This document shows positions 47,424-56,102 of a stretch of 64,000 bases of DNA, piece after piece. The stretch is from Flagellimonas spongiicola. Its GTDB lineage: Bacteria; Bacteroidota; Bacteroidia; Flavobacteriales; Flavobacteriaceae. The notes under the pieces were generated by a model. The model was not told the origin of the DNA and ran no database searches. It worked only from the letters and a program-made list of their open reading frames with translations. A program made the position numbers and the translations under genes. The stretch's first letter is position 1; each line of letters begins with the position of its first letter. Location: assembly GCF_023502425.1 (NCBI RefSeq), contig NZ_JAMFMA010000003.1, forward strand, positions 1 to 64,000. Reading direction: 5' to 3'.

Positions 47424-48578
47424 ATGGAAGCGAATAAAAAATGGTATCAGTTGGATTTGGGACTTGGAAATAAAAAAACAAGCCAAACAACTTGTGGTTG
47501 TGGGAAATCAAGTGGTGGATGTGGCTCTACTAAGGAGGATAGCCGGCAAGCAACGCAGTCTATATCAGCAGCTGAATTCGATGCTGCTGTAGAGCAAGAA
47601 ATTATGGGGGATACAGCTGTCGCCCAAACACAAAAAGATGGATTTCAACAAGTTTTTGATGTGAAGATGGACCGCAGGACCGCATTTAGAAAATTAACCG
47701 CAAGCCTATTGGTTGGAGCTGGTGCGGTACATACTTCCTGTAGTATTACCACTAGTGGAGAAGCCAAGGAAAAAGCACAGATTGATTGGGAAGAGCAATT
47801 CAAGGGCAATTATAAATTAATGACCCAAGAAGAAAAACAAGCAACAGTTGATCGTTTGGTTCGGTCTTACCAATTAAGAAAGAAAAAAAATATAAAAATG
47901 ACAGCAACTGATGCTTCAAAGGACGTGCTATTTGGTTATGCTTTCAATATATCCAAATGTCAAGGTTATATGAACTGTGTCAGTGCTTGTGTAGAGGAAA
48001 ACAATCAGGATCGCAACTCAGAAATGCAGTATATCCGAATCCACGAAATGAAAGATGGACAAGGATTCAAATTCAATGAAGCCGATGATAATTATTATCA
48101 TGAAGTTCCTGCTGAAGGGCATTTTTATATGGGTACACAGTGTTTTCATTGTGATAATCCTCCTTGCGTGAATGTTTGCCCAGTGGAGGCAACATGGCGG
48201 GAAGAAGATGGGTTGGTGGTCATAGATTACGATTGGTGTATAGGTTGCCGCTATTGTATGGCTGCATGCCCATATGATGGTAGAAGGTTTAATTGGAGTA
48301 AGCCTGAAGTTCCAGAAGAAGAGGTGAACAAAAACCAGCATTATTTAGGCAACCGATTGCGTAAAAAAGGGGTTATGGAAAAGTGCACATTTTGTGTACA
48401 ACGTTCAAGATCGGGTAGAGATCCCGCTTGTGTGGAGGCCTGTCCTACTGGTGCAAGGATCTTCGGTAACTTATTAGACCCCAATAGTACAATACGCTGG
48501 GTACTTGAGAATAAACAGGTTTTTAGACTAAAGGAAGATTTGGGTACAGAGCCCAAATTCTGGTATTTCATGGATTGA
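47424..48578 (+). CDS. NrfC-like 4Fe-4S ferredoxin subunit with extended Tat signal region
   Basis: This 384-residue protein has four ferredoxin-type cysteine clusters: CQGYMNCVSAC, CFHCDNPPCVNVC, CIGCRYCMAAC and CTFCVQ followed by CVEAC. They belong to the NrfC/PsrB/DmsB group. The N-terminus is unusual: about 80 residues with a Cys motif (CGCG, GGC; Cys24, 26, 33) precede the twin-arginine motif DRRTAFRKLTASLLVGAG and a Cys at 106. This resembles the extended Tat region of ActB-like proteins of Bacteroidota. It should relay electrons between NrfD and the cytochromes. It starts 15 bp after the tetraheme cytochrome gene. Confidence 0.88.
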   Translation: MEANKKWYQLDLGLGNKKTSQTTCGCGKSSGGCGSTKEDSRQATQSISAAEFDAAVEQEIMGDTAVAQTQKDGFQQVFDVKMDRRTAFRKLTASLLVGAGAVHTSCSITTSGEAKEKAQIDWEEQFKGNYKLMTQEEKQATVDRLVRSYQLRKKKNIKMTATDASKDVLFGYAFNISKCQGYMNCVSACVEENNQDRNSEMQYIRIHEMKDGQGFKFNEADDNYYHEVPAEGHFYMGTQCFHCDNPPCVNVCPVEATWREEDGLVVIDYDWCIGCRYCMAACPYDGRRFNWSKPEVPEEEVNKNQHYLGNRLRKKGVMEKCTFCVQRSRSGRDPACVEACPTGARIFGNLLDPNSTIRWVLENKQVFRLKEDLGTEPKFWYFMD

Positions 48579-48604
48579 AAACAACAGGGCTAAACAATTT
48601 ATAA

Positions 48605-49849
48605 ATGGAGACGTTCAGAGCTTTTAGAAGTATGGTTAGGGATAGTTTGGGTCATATTACCCATGGTTCCAAGGTCTACCATTTATGGATGTTCCTGCTC
48701 ACAGTGGTTATGTTAATAGGAATGTATGCCTATTACATACAATTGGAACAAGGTTTGAGTGCTACTGGTATGACCGACCGCGTTAGCTGGGGATTGTACA
48801 TTTCGAACTTTACTTTTTTGGTCGGAGTTGCTGCGGCCGCAGTTATGTTGGTTATGCCTACCTATGTTTTACATGATATTGATTTTAAGCAGGCGGTATT
48901 GATTGGTGAAGGACTGGCAGTGGCTGCACTCATAATGTGTTTGGCTTTTATCGTTGCTGATTTGGGAGGTCCTGCTGTTGCATGGCATTTGATACCCTTT
49001 ATTGGAGTATTCAACTTTCCTAATTCCATGCTGGCTTGGGATGTGATTGTTCTGAATGGTTATTTGTTTATCAATATTACAATCCCATTGTATATTTTAT
49101 TTCGACACTATCAGGGAAAGGAAGCCAAGCATAACATCTATGTCCCTGGAGCTATTCTCTCTGTTTTGTGGGCAGTGGCCATTCATTTGGTCACGGCATT
49201 CCTATATCAAGGACTTCAGGCGAGACCATTTTGGAACAACGCATTATTGGGACCACGATTTTTGGCTTCGGCATTCGCTGCTGGACCAGCATTGATCATA
49301 TTGGTTTTGGCGGCTATTCGAAAATTCTCAGAATTTAAGATTCCTGATAAGACCATTCGTAAGATTGCCATAATCGTGACAGTTGCTGCGCAAATCAATT
49401 TGATTATGCTTGTATCTGAATTGTTCAAGGAATTTTATGCGCCAACGCACCATAGTGAAAGCGCTATTTATTTGTACTTTGGATTAGAGGGAAAGAATGC
49501 ATTGATGCCATGGATATGGACAGCAATACCCTTGAACGTATTGGCTACTGTTTTACTTACTGTGCATAAATTCAGAAGCAATTTTAAGATTTTATATTTT
49601 GCTTGTTTTATCTTGTTCGTAGCAATATGGATTGAAAAAGGGTTTGGATTGATAGTTCCTGGATTCATACCAGGACCTTATGGGAAAATTGCAGAATATA
49701 CACCCACATGGGTTGAGATTTGGGTCACCTTGGGTATCTGGGCTTTAGGCGCATTTGTATTTACCATGCTTGCCAAAACAGCTATTGGAATAGAACTAGG
49801 TAAATTGCGATACCGTAAAAAAGAAACTATTCAATCAGAAACCCATTAG
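48605..49849 (+). CDS. nrfD: NrfD/PsrC-type membrane quinol oxidoreductase subunit
   Basis: This 414-residue protein has about 9-10 hydrophobic helices. NrfD-family motifs include YHLWMFLLTVVMLIGMYAY, GLYISNFTFLVGVAAAAVML, AWDVIVLNGYLFINI, and WKARPFWN-like GLQARPFWNN in the middle. Members oxidise menaquinol and hand electrons to the NrfC-type ferredoxin. With the upstream genes it should form the quinol-to-NapA route. No NapC, NapG or NapH is present. The gene lies 26 bp after the ferredoxin gene. Confidence 0.92.
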   Translation: METFRAFRSMVRDSLGHITHGSKVYHLWMFLLTVVMLIGMYAYYIQLEQGLSATGMTDRVSWGLYISNFTFLVGVAAAAVMLVMPTYVLHDIDFKQAVLIGEGLAVAALIMCLAFIVADLGGPAVAWHLIPFIGVFNFPNSMLAWDVIVLNGYLFINITIPLYILFRHYQGKEAKHNIYVPGAILSVLWAVAIHLVTAFLYQGLQARPFWNNALLGPRFLASAFAAGPALIILVLAAIRKFSEFKIPDKTIRKIAIIVTVAAQINLIMLVSELFKEFYAPTHHSESAIYLYFGLEGKNALMPWIWTAIPLNVLATVLLTVHKFRSNFKILYFACFILFVAIWIEKGFGLIVPGFIPGPYGKIAEYTPTWVEIWVTLGIWALGAFVFTMLAKTAIGIELGKLRYRKKETIQSETH

Positions 49850-49863
49850 TTAATTAAAGGCAT

Positions 49864-50235
49864 ATGAAAATTAGAATTAGGGAAAATTCAATTCGTTTTA
49901 GATTGACCAAATCTGAAGTTCAGAAATTATGTGACGAAGGTGTATTTGAACAACAAACAAAGTTTGATGATTCAGTTTTCTCATATGCCGTGAAGGCTAC
50001 TGCAGCATTTAAGAATCTACAAGCGCAGTTTTCTAATGGAACAATTACGCTATTAGTGCCAAATGAGTTACTTAGGGAATGGTATAAGAATGAAAAAGTT
50101 GGATTTTACCATACCCAGAATCTAAATAATGGGGAATCCTTATCGTTGACACTTGAAAAGGACTTCGTGTGCATGGATGAAACCATTGAGGACCAATCTG
50201 ATAATTACCCGAATCCCAAAATGCTTCAGGGTTAG
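49864..50235 (+). CDS. Small conserved protein of DUF7009 type
   Basis: This 123-residue protein starts MKIRIRENSIRFRLTKSEV and has LEKDFVCMDETIEDQSDNYPNPK near its end, consistent with the uncharacterised DUF7009 group. It has no signal peptide, no membrane helix and no cofactor motif. It is 14 bp downstream of nrfD in the same direction, so it is probably in the nap transcript. It might assist assembly, but nothing in the sequence shows this. It converges with the LytTR gene, leaving a 5-bp gap. Confidence 0.65.
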   Translation: MKIRIRENSIRFRLTKSEVQKLCDEGVFEQQTKFDDSVFSYAVKATAAFKNLQAQFSNGTITLLVPNELLREWYKNEKVGFYHTQNLNNGESLSLTLEKDFVCMDETIEDQSDNYPNPKMLQG

Positions 50236-50240
50236 ATTGT

Positions 50241-50921
50241 TTAATGACTCCGAAGAAGCTGCATAAAATCCTTTTTGTACGTCACACCAATTGGAATTTT
50301 ATGTTCACCAATTAAGATTTGGTTACCCTCTACCTTTTCTATTTTGTTGGGGTTGATTAGAAAAGAACGATGAACTCTTACAAAGCCATCATTTTTTAGT
50401 TCCTTTTCCCAATTGTTCATCGTGTCCTGAACTAATAGCTTATTGTTTTGGTAATAAAAATAAACGTAGTCCACCTCAGATTTTAAGAACAGGATTTCGG
50501 CTTTACGTATCTTATAGAAAGTCTTATCGGCATAAACAAAGAGTAGGTCATTTTTTATGGTAGCTTTCTTATTGGCCAACTTATTCTGAGCTCGCATCAT
50601 TGCTTTCAGAAAACGTTGATATGAAAATGGTTTTAATAAGTAATCATCAACTGCCTCTTCAAAAGCATCCACGGCATAATCACGATAGGCAGTTGTGATG
50701 ATAATAATGGGTTTTACCTCCAAATTTTTCAAAAACTCAATACCATTGGCTCCAGGTAGTTGGATATCCAAAAAAATTAAATCGGAATCGCCTAAGGTTT
50801 TTGGCGCTATCCCTACTATTGAATCGTAAATTTCGATACACTCCATTCCTGGGGTCTGCGCTATGTATTTGGTCAACAACTGTTGCGCTGGCTCCTCGTC
50901 TTCTATGATAATACACTTCAT
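50241..50921 (-). CDS. LytTR-family response regulator (second pair)
   Basis: This 226-residue protein has a receiver domain with CIIIEDEEPAQQLL and the Asp in SDLIFLDIQLPGANG. The switch region reads TTAYRDYAVDAFEEAVDDYLLKP. A LytTR DNA-binding domain follows with LFVYADKTFYKI, ILFLKSEVDYVYFY, GFVRVHRSFLINPNKIEKVEGNQ and IPIGVTYKKDF. It is 17 bp downstream of the kinase gene. The upstream TonB gene has a 21-bp direct repeat in its promoter, the spacing expected for a LytTR dimer, so this regulator is the best candidate to bind it. Confidence 0.92.
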   Translation of the reverse strand: MKCIIIEDEEPAQQLLTKYIAQTPGMECIEIYDSIVGIAPKTLGDSDLIFLDIQLPGANGIEFLKNLEVKPIIIITTAYRDYAVDAFEEAVDDYLLKPFSYQRFLKAMMRAQNKLANKKATIKNDLLFVYADKTFYKIRKAEILFLKSEVDYVYFYYQNNKLLVQDTMNNWEKELKNDGFVRVHRSFLINPNKIEKVEGNQILIGEHKIPIGVTYKKDFMQLLRSH

Positions 50922-50938
50922 GTACTATAATTGATTAG

Positions 50939-51946
50939 TTAATCTCTTAGTTCAATTTCAAGATGAATAAGGAATGTTTTTTCACTTTGTTTGATACTCA
51001 GATGATGCTTGTTCGGATAAATCAGTTGTAGTCTCTTTTTGGCATTTTCAAGACCTATTCCGCTTTCTTTCCAGCCTTCACTTTGTTTTTTGGAATAGTC
51101 AGGGTCAAATTGGTTTCGCACCTTTAAGTTAAGGATTCCATTTTGTTCTTGAACGCTAATAGATAGGGGTACCTGCTGGCCTTCGGTCATAGTGGAGTGT
51201 TTAAAAGCATTCTCAACAAAGGGAATCATTAGTAATGGTGCTACCTCCAATTCCGAATTTTCAATATTTTTATGGTATTGTATGGCGATTTTTTTGCCCA
51301 TTCTGGCCTTTTGTAATTCGATATAATCATCAATGAATTTCACCTCTTTTGATAACGTAACAGTAGGTTTGTCACCTTCATGCATCAAATAATGAAAACT
51401 GTCCGATAACTTTAGGATTTTATCTGCCAGGATTTCGTCCTTATGTACCGCATCAGAATAAAGCATGTTAAGGGTGTTGAATAAAAAATGAGGGTTTAAT
51501 TGTGCCTTGAGGCTTTTTAACTCAGCTAACACCTTTTCCTTTTCTACTTGTTCCAATTGTCGTTGATGATCCATATTTCTCTTGATCAACAACAAGGCAA
51601 TAAAAAATGTATTTACTAGAAGATATTCTGCCGATTTATTGATGAAACAGGTACGAAGGTCACATTCACATTCCTGCGAATTCAAATAGCAGTTCAAAGA
51701 AACAATAGCAATCAGAACAAAAAGGATGATTACATAATTTGGCCAATAACGATTCTTTCGAGAGAGTAAAAAATAGGTAACGTATACAGAAACTGCCATG
51801 AATAACGTATTTCCAATAGCTTCTGTTGGGTTGTAAACTAATGCTCTGTAGTAACCAAATTTAATTATAGGATAGGTAATATATATGCACCAAAACAGTA
51901 CATGCAGCCCTACTTCTACGTATTTTTTATGCAGTGCTTTTCCCAT
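50939..51946 (-). CDS. LytS-type sensor histidine kinase (second pair)
   Basis: This 335-residue protein has four hydrophobic helices in residues 8-120, then a His_kinase domain. The phosphoacceptor His lies in AQLNPHFLFNTLNMLYSD. The N-box is in PLLMIPFVENAFKHS, followed by the glycine-rich GIGLENAKKRL motif. A Cys-rich loop lies between helices (NSQECECDLRTCFINKSAEY). It has no extracellular sensor domain of note. It forms an operon with the LytTR gene and lies 81 bp downstream of the TonB-dependent receptor gene. Confidence 0.92.
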   Translation of the reverse strand: MGKALHKKYVEVGLHVLFWCIYITYPIIKFGYYRALVYNPTEAIGNTLFMAVSVYVTYFLLSRKNRYWPNYVIILFVLIAIVSLNCYLNSQECECDLRTCFINKSAEYLLVNTFFIALLLIKRNMDHQRQLEQVEKEKVLAELKSLKAQLNPHFLFNTLNMLYSDAVHKDEILADKILKLSDSFHYLMHEGDKPTVTLSKEVKFIDDYIELQKARMGKKIAIQYHKNIENSELEVAPLLMIPFVENAFKHSTMTEGQQVPLSISVQEQNGILNLKVRNQFDPDYSKKQSEGWKESGIGLENAKKRLQLIYPNKHHLSIKQSEKTFLIHLEIELRD

Positions 51947-52027
51947 GTCATCAATTTACATCAAATTGTTTTGAGCTGATTCTTAACGGTTGCTTCTTAT
52001 CCAACTTCTTTTGGTAAAATACCACAA

Positions 52028-54319
52028 TCATTCAATTATTCCACTGTTGTATTGCCTAGCCTTTTTGGCACGTTCTTTCACAGTGCCACCACTAAGAGTA
52101 TATGTAAAAGTAAGATAGGCAATAGTGGACTGTGGGTTATAACTGTCATTTTGAACAAAACCAACACCCGTATTGGTACTGGTACTGCCAAGATTGGAAA
52201 AGATATCTGTTATTCTCAAGTTTAGGTTTCCTTTTCCATCAAATAGCTTATGCCGAAATCCAAGATCAAAACTGCTGTAATTGCTTTCAGCAAGAAAATA
52301 ATAATCACGGGGACCATAATATCTCCATGAAATTACAGCATTGGTTTTTTTGGATAGCGTTAATTGATTTCTGAAAACCAAGCTTGTGCTTCTGCTGAAA
52401 TTAATACCTAATCCAAGTTGATCAATTCTTAATTTCTCATAATTCCAATTAAACCCGATACTTCCATCCCACCAAACCAAAGGCTTGAAAGTTGTAAGCA
52501 ATTCCAGTCCGTAAGAATCCGCCTTGCCATTGTTGATGAGGTCATATACGTTAACACCAGCATCATTAAGAAAGTAATTGTAGGTGATGGCATCTTCTTT
52601 TAGTCGATATGACAGGGTTGGAGAGAAGCTGAAATTCTTTTTTTCAAAGCGATATGAAACGTCAAAATTGTTTGAGAACTCTGGATTTAATGATGGGTTG
52701 CCTTGGTTTAGGGTAAATTCATTGGGTTGAAAGGTAATTGGGTTGATTTGAATTAGTGTAGGTCTGCTTGTTCTCCTATTGAATCCAAAGGTTGCGGTAT
52801 TTTCTTCATTCCAATTGTATTTGAGGTGTACAGATGGGAAAAGATTGGTGAAATTATTTTGGATGGAAAAATCAATTGCTTCCAAATAGGCTTCCCTTTC
52901 AAAATGTTCACCACGCAGACCTAATTGAATATTGAGCTTTGGTAGGTTATGTTGTAGCGAAGCATATAACGCGTAGGTTGATTGGGTGTTTTCAAAATTT
53001 TCCTGGGGTAAGGGAGTATTGTTTTCGATAAAGACTCTAGAGTTGTCAAGATTTTGCCGATTCCAAAGTAATCCTGTTTCCAGTTTTGTGGATTCACTTA
53101 GATTGGTTGAAAGATCAATCGCAGTATTGTAGATAATTACATCATTGTCCGTGCTGTTGTCCAATACACCTAGATTGGGCAAGAAATCACTTGCCAACAC
53201 ATTGGTGTTGTTGGAAATTTGGGCGTCCACCTCCAGATAATCTTCTTGGTTGAATTTATATCTATAGTTTCCATTGATTTTCAGCGTTCTATGGATGTGG
53301 TCACCTAGTGTATTTTGAGTGGTATTTTCACCATTTAAAAAAATGATTGCATCGTTATCCAGTGTATGTGAATTATCCGTGAAATCCAGCCCTATGGAAA
53401 ATTCATTTTGGTCATTGGGGAACCAATCAATAGTGCCATTGAAGTTATAGACATCTCCGTTAAAGACTAAATCGTTTTCCTGCCTAAAAGGTAAAATGTC
53501 ATTTCTGTCCTGTGTGAATTCGTATTTACTTATGTTTTTGGTATAAGACCCGCCAATCTTGTAACTGATTTTTTCTCCGCCGTAGTTCAGATTTATTCGA
53601 GTTCCGTAGCCACCTAGTGTATTGCCATTTAAGTTGGTGCTGAAATTGACCCCTTTCTGGATTTTGCTCTTGGTAAGAATATTTATAATACCAGTAAGTC
53701 CGTCCGCTTGGTATTTTGCGGATGGTGAAGTGATGATTTCAACTTTTATGATTTCATCGGCATTGATTTGTTGTAGTAATTCGTTGTTTTCGAGTGGTGA
53801 TGGTTTTCCGTTTACCAGTACACTTACGTTATTACTTCCTCTAAGACTTATGTTCCCGTCTCGGTCCGTTTGTACTTCGGATAATTGACTCAAAATAGTT
53901 GTGGCATTACCGCCAGATGCCAATAGATCCTTACCCACATTGATGACTTTTTTATCAATCAACTGTAAAACGGTTGTTTGTTCTGCTGTTACCACCACTT
54001 CTTCCAATGCGGTTTCCTCTTCTTCCAATATAATAGTTAACTCCTCATTGTTTTCTATGATAATTGAGGAGCTATAGGTTTTAAAGCCAATAAAACTGGC
54101 TTCCAGTATATAATCACCTGCCTCATAAGCAAGTGTGAAAGTGCCGTTTTCCAATGTGGTGGTACCTTCTAAAAATTGGTTTTCGAGAGTTTTAAGGATA
54201 ATTGTTGCATAGGGTATAGGTTGTTGTGAAATACCGCTGATGACCTTTCCGCTTATGGATTGACCCAGTATGAGTTGTGTTCCAAATAGGGTAATTATTA
54301 ATAATGAGATTGTTCGCAT
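52028..54319 (-). CDS. TonB-dependent outer membrane beta-barrel protein
   Basis: This 763-residue protein has a signal peptide (LLIITLFGTQLILGQS). A carboxypeptidase-regulatory-like domain follows (SGKVISGISQQPIPYATI). A plug-like region comes next (EVVVTAEQTTVLQLIDKKVINVG, DGLTGIINILTKSKIQKG). The C-terminal OMP_b-brl_3-type barrel ends in TYTLSGG. The SusC-specific motifs are missing, so this is a non-SusC member. It may be a small-molecule or peptide receptor, or a signalling barrel. The gene is the first of a set with a LytS/LytTR pair. Its promoter region has a 21-bp direct repeat. Confidence 0.85.
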   Translation of the reverse strand: MRTISLLIITLFGTQLILGQSISGKVISGISQQPIPYATIILKTLENQFLEGTTTLENGTFTLAYEAGDYILEASFIGFKTYSSSIIIENNEELTIILEEEETALEEVVVTAEQTTVLQLIDKKVINVGKDLLASGGNATTILSQLSEVQTDRDGNISLRGSNNVSVLVNGKPSPLENNELLQQINADEIIKVEIITSPSAKYQADGLTGIINILTKSKIQKGVNFSTNLNGNTLGGYGTRINLNYGGEKISYKIGGSYTKNISKYEFTQDRNDILPFRQENDLVFNGDVYNFNGTIDWFPNDQNEFSIGLDFTDNSHTLDNDAIIFLNGENTTQNTLGDHIHRTLKINGNYRYKFNQEDYLEVDAQISNNTNVLASDFLPNLGVLDNSTDNDVIIYNTAIDLSTNLSESTKLETGLLWNRQNLDNSRVFIENNTPLPQENFENTQSTYALYASLQHNLPKLNIQLGLRGEHFEREAYLEAIDFSIQNNFTNLFPSVHLKYNWNEENTATFGFNRRTSRPTLIQINPITFQPNEFTLNQGNPSLNPEFSNNFDVSYRFEKKNFSFSPTLSYRLKEDAITYNYFLNDAGVNVYDLINNGKADSYGLELLTTFKPLVWWDGSIGFNWNYEKLRIDQLGLGINFSRSTSLVFRNQLTLSKKTNAVISWRYYGPRDYYFLAESNYSSFDLGFRHKLFDGKGNLNLRITDIFSNLGSTSTNTGVGFVQNDSYNPQSTIAYLTFTYTLSGGTVKERAKKARQYNSGIIE

Positions 54320-54336
54320 TTCGATTGATTTTGATA

Positions 54337-54344
54337 TAAATCTA
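54337..54344 (-). promoter_or_regulatory. Near-consensus -7 element of the TonB gene
   Basis: The minus strand reads TAGATTTA, one base from TAnnTTTG. It lies 32 bp downstream of the 21-bp direct repeat, the same geometry as at 2769-2843. Confidence 0.4.
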
Positions 54345-54371
54345 TCAGTGCGATGAAATCAATCGAAGTTT

Positions 54372-54405
54372 AATCTGTGGATGCTGGTAAACAATCTGTG
54401 AATGC
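54372..54405 (-). promoter_or_regulatory. 21-bp direct repeat, candidate LytTR operator of the TonB gene
   Basis: AATCTGTGGATGC (54372-54384) and AATCTGTGAATGC (54393-54405) differ at one base and are 21 bp apart. On the minus strand they read GCATCCACAGATT and GCATTCACAGATT. They share the GCATTCA core with the repeats at 2810-2843 and lie 53 bp upstream of the start codon. The LytTR regulator encoded two genes downstream is the natural candidate. Confidence 0.55.
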
Positions 54406-54443
54406 AGTATTACCTTGTTGAAGGCAATAAAAAAATTGCATAA

Positions 54444-54471
54444 AAAAAGCTCCGAATTTTCGGAGCTTTTT
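54444..54471 (-). terminator. Rho-independent terminator after tRNA-Asp
   Basis: AGCTCCGAA (54448-54456) and TTCGGAGCT (54459-54467) form a 9-bp stem, extended by A-T pairs. On the minus strand it is followed by a long T run. It ends the tRNA transcript. Confidence 0.9.
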
Positions 54472-54472
54472 G

Positions 54473-54546
54473 CGGTCTGGACGGGACTCGAACCCGCGAC
54501 CCCCTGCGTGACAGGCAGGTATTCTAACCAACTGAACTACCAGACC
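54473..54546 (-). tRNA. tRNA-Asp (anticodon GTC)
   Basis: The minus strand folds as a 74-nt tRNA. The acceptor stem is GGTCTGG with CCAGACC, followed by discriminator G. The anticodon stem-loop is CCTGC-CTGTCAC-GCAGG with anticodon GTC. The T-loop GTTCGAGTC is present. The CCA end is not encoded; GCA follows. A promoter lies about 80 bp upstream and a strong terminator directly after it. Confidence 0.97.
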
Positions 54547-54619
54547 AATGATTTTATCTTATTAAGACTCCAGCAAAAGCGGGATTCAAATCTTGTTCAT
54601 GCTTTTTGCAAAGCGATTG

Positions 54620-54649
54620 CAAATATACATTGTCCTTTTTGATTCGCAA
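54620..54649 (-). promoter_or_regulatory. Promoter of tRNA-Asp
   Basis: The minus strand has TTG (54649-54647) and TATATTTG (54627-54620) with a 19-bp spacer, an exact match to the Bacteroidota -33/-7 consensus. The predicted start is near 54613, about 70 bp before the mature tRNA. Confidence 0.8.
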
Positions 54650-54669
54650 AAGTTTTTTTGAAAAAGCAA

Positions 54670-55599
54670 CTAAACAAATTTTTGTCGCTCAATCATAAAA
54701 GTATTTAAGACCTGTGCAAAACTGGAACGGACATCCACTCCAACATACTTTATTTTGTATTGACCGCATTTCAGTTGTAAGGCCGACTGGTATTCTTGGA
54801 CCTTTTTCTGATAAGCTTCTTTCACATTATCCGCATATAAATCGATATGGGCCCCGGACTCCATATCCACAAAACGCTTTGGAGTATTATCAAAATCAAA
54901 ATTAAGTTCATGGGTGTGATCCATCAGATGGAACAGTACCACAGAATGCTTGTTGTACTTTAAATGTCGCAATGCTTCAAAAAGTTGCGCTTCCTCGGTT
55001 TCAGTTTGAAACATATCCGAAAAAAGAAAAATTAGACTTCTTCTATGGATTTTTTCCGCAATGTGATGAAGGTAAGTGTATGTTTTAGTGCCTGATTTTG
55101 AATCTGGACTGTTGCTTACTTCGTTTAGTTTGGCATAGAGCATCTGAAAGTGACGTTCGCTGCTCTTCTCTGAACTATAAAAATTATAGGTGTTGGAGTA
55201 GATGCTTAGGCCAACAGCATCACGTTGCTTCTTTAAGATTTGCATGAGGGCAGCGATGGACAAAACACCAAAACCAACTTTGTTGAGGTTGTCCAATGTA
55301 AGTTCAGCTACCTTGGGGAAATACATGGATGAGGAATTGTCCAAGATCATATGGCACCTTAAATTGGTTTCATCCTCGTAGCGCTTAGTATAAAGCCTAT
55401 CTGTTTTGGCAAAAAGTTTCCAGTCGATATGTTTGGTACTTTCACCTGGATTGTAAATTTTGTGCTCGGCAAATTCTGCAGAAAAACCATGAAAAGGACT
55501 TTTGTGGATACCGCTGATAAACCCTTCAACAATTTGGTTGGCCAATAGCTCCAAGTTTAGGAAAAGCTGGGATTTATGTAATTCTGTCCGGAGATCCAT
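54670..55599 (-). CDS. DUF58 domain protein
   Basis: This 309-residue protein has no signal peptide. It has the DUF58 motif HIDWKLFAKTDRLYTKRYEDETN and a von Willebrand A-like fold (MILDNSSSMYFPK). Proteins of this family occur with MoxR-type AAA ATPases in cell-envelope or stress-related modules. No MoxR gene is seen in the window. The full start is MDLRTELHKSQ. It lies after the trxA terminator and just upstream of the tRNA-Asp promoter. Confidence 0.88.
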   Translation of the reverse strand: MDLRTELHKSQLFLNLELLANQIVEGFISGIHKSPFHGFSAEFAEHKIYNPGESTKHIDWKLFAKTDRLYTKRYEDETNLRCHMILDNSSSMYFPKVAELTLDNLNKVGFGVLSIAALMQILKKQRDAVGLSIYSNTYNFYSSEKSSERHFQMLYAKLNEVSNSPDSKSGTKTYTYLHHIAEKIHRRSLIFLFSDMFQTETEEAQLFEALRHLKYNKHSVVLFHLMDHTHELNFDFDNTPKRFVDMESGAHIDLYADNVKEAYQKKVQEYQSALQLKCGQYKIKYVGVDVRSSFAQVLNTFMIERQKFV

Positions 55600-55629
55600 G
55601 CCTAAAAGTTGATGGTCAAGTTAAAACAA

Positions 55630-55657
55630 AAAAGGTTTGGCAATTGCCAAACCTTTT
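55630..55657 (-). terminator. Rho-independent terminator of trxA
   Basis: A perfect 28-bp palindrome (stem AAAAGGTTTGGCAA/TTGCCAAACCTTTT) lies between the trxA stop and the DUF58 start. On the minus strand it continues into further T residues. Confidence 0.88.
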
Positions 55658-55680
55658 GTAAAATTCCGAAGGAATAAATT

Positions 55681-55998
55681 TTATAATACCGCCTCTATAG
55701 CGTCAGTATAAACTTTCTTAGGGGAAACTCCAACCTGACGGTTTACGATTTCACCATTTTTGAAAACCAATACGGTAGGAATGTTACGAACACCATATTT
55801 AGCGGCAAATTGTTGATTGGCATCAACATCAACTTTACCAACTACTGCTTTTCCTTCATATTCCTGACTAACTTCTTCAATGATTGGACCAACCATTCTA
55901 CAAGGTCCGCACCATGCAGCCCAAAAGTCAACTACAACGGGTTTGTCGCTTTTAAGTACTACTTCATCAAAGGTTGCATCTGTTATTTCTAGTGCCAT
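55681..55998 (-). CDS. trxA: Thioredoxin
   Basis: This is a 105-residue thioredoxin with the redox motif WAAWCGPCRMVGP and the conserved VGKVDVDANQQFAAKYGVRNIPTVLVFKNGE with cis-Pro. It reduces protein disulfides in the cytoplasm using thioredoxin reductase. The ATG at 55998 gives the standard length; an upstream in-frame TTG would add eleven unrelated residues and overlap the -7 element. It lies downstream of dnaE in the same direction, 104 bp away. Confidence 0.95.
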   Translation of the reverse strand: MALEITDATFDEVVLKSDKPVVVDFWAAWCGPCRMVGPIIEEVSQEYEGKAVVGKVDVDANQQFAAKYGVRNIPTVLVFKNGEIVNRQVGVSPKKVYTDAIEAVL

Positions 55999-56018
55999 TT
56001 TATTTATTTTAATATTCG

Positions 56019-56026
56019 CAAATTTA
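56019..56026 (-). promoter_or_regulatory. Possible -7 element of trxA
   Basis: The minus strand reads TAAATTTG, an exact TAnnTTTG match 20 bp upstream of the chosen start codon. A TTG lies about 25 bp further upstream, longer than the usual spacing. Confidence 0.45.
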
Positions 56027-56102
56027 GTCAATTAAAGTCCATATTCCTTACCAACGAAGCATTCATTTTTATTATCACGCCATTGATTTAAATTATTGGA
56101 AC

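Noticed and set aside
54415..54642. 75-residue plus-strand open frame over the tRNA-Asp gene
   Set aside because: It is an antisense reading of the tRNA and its terminator, and carries the false 'WTGLEPATPCVTG' pattern often seen across tRNA genes.
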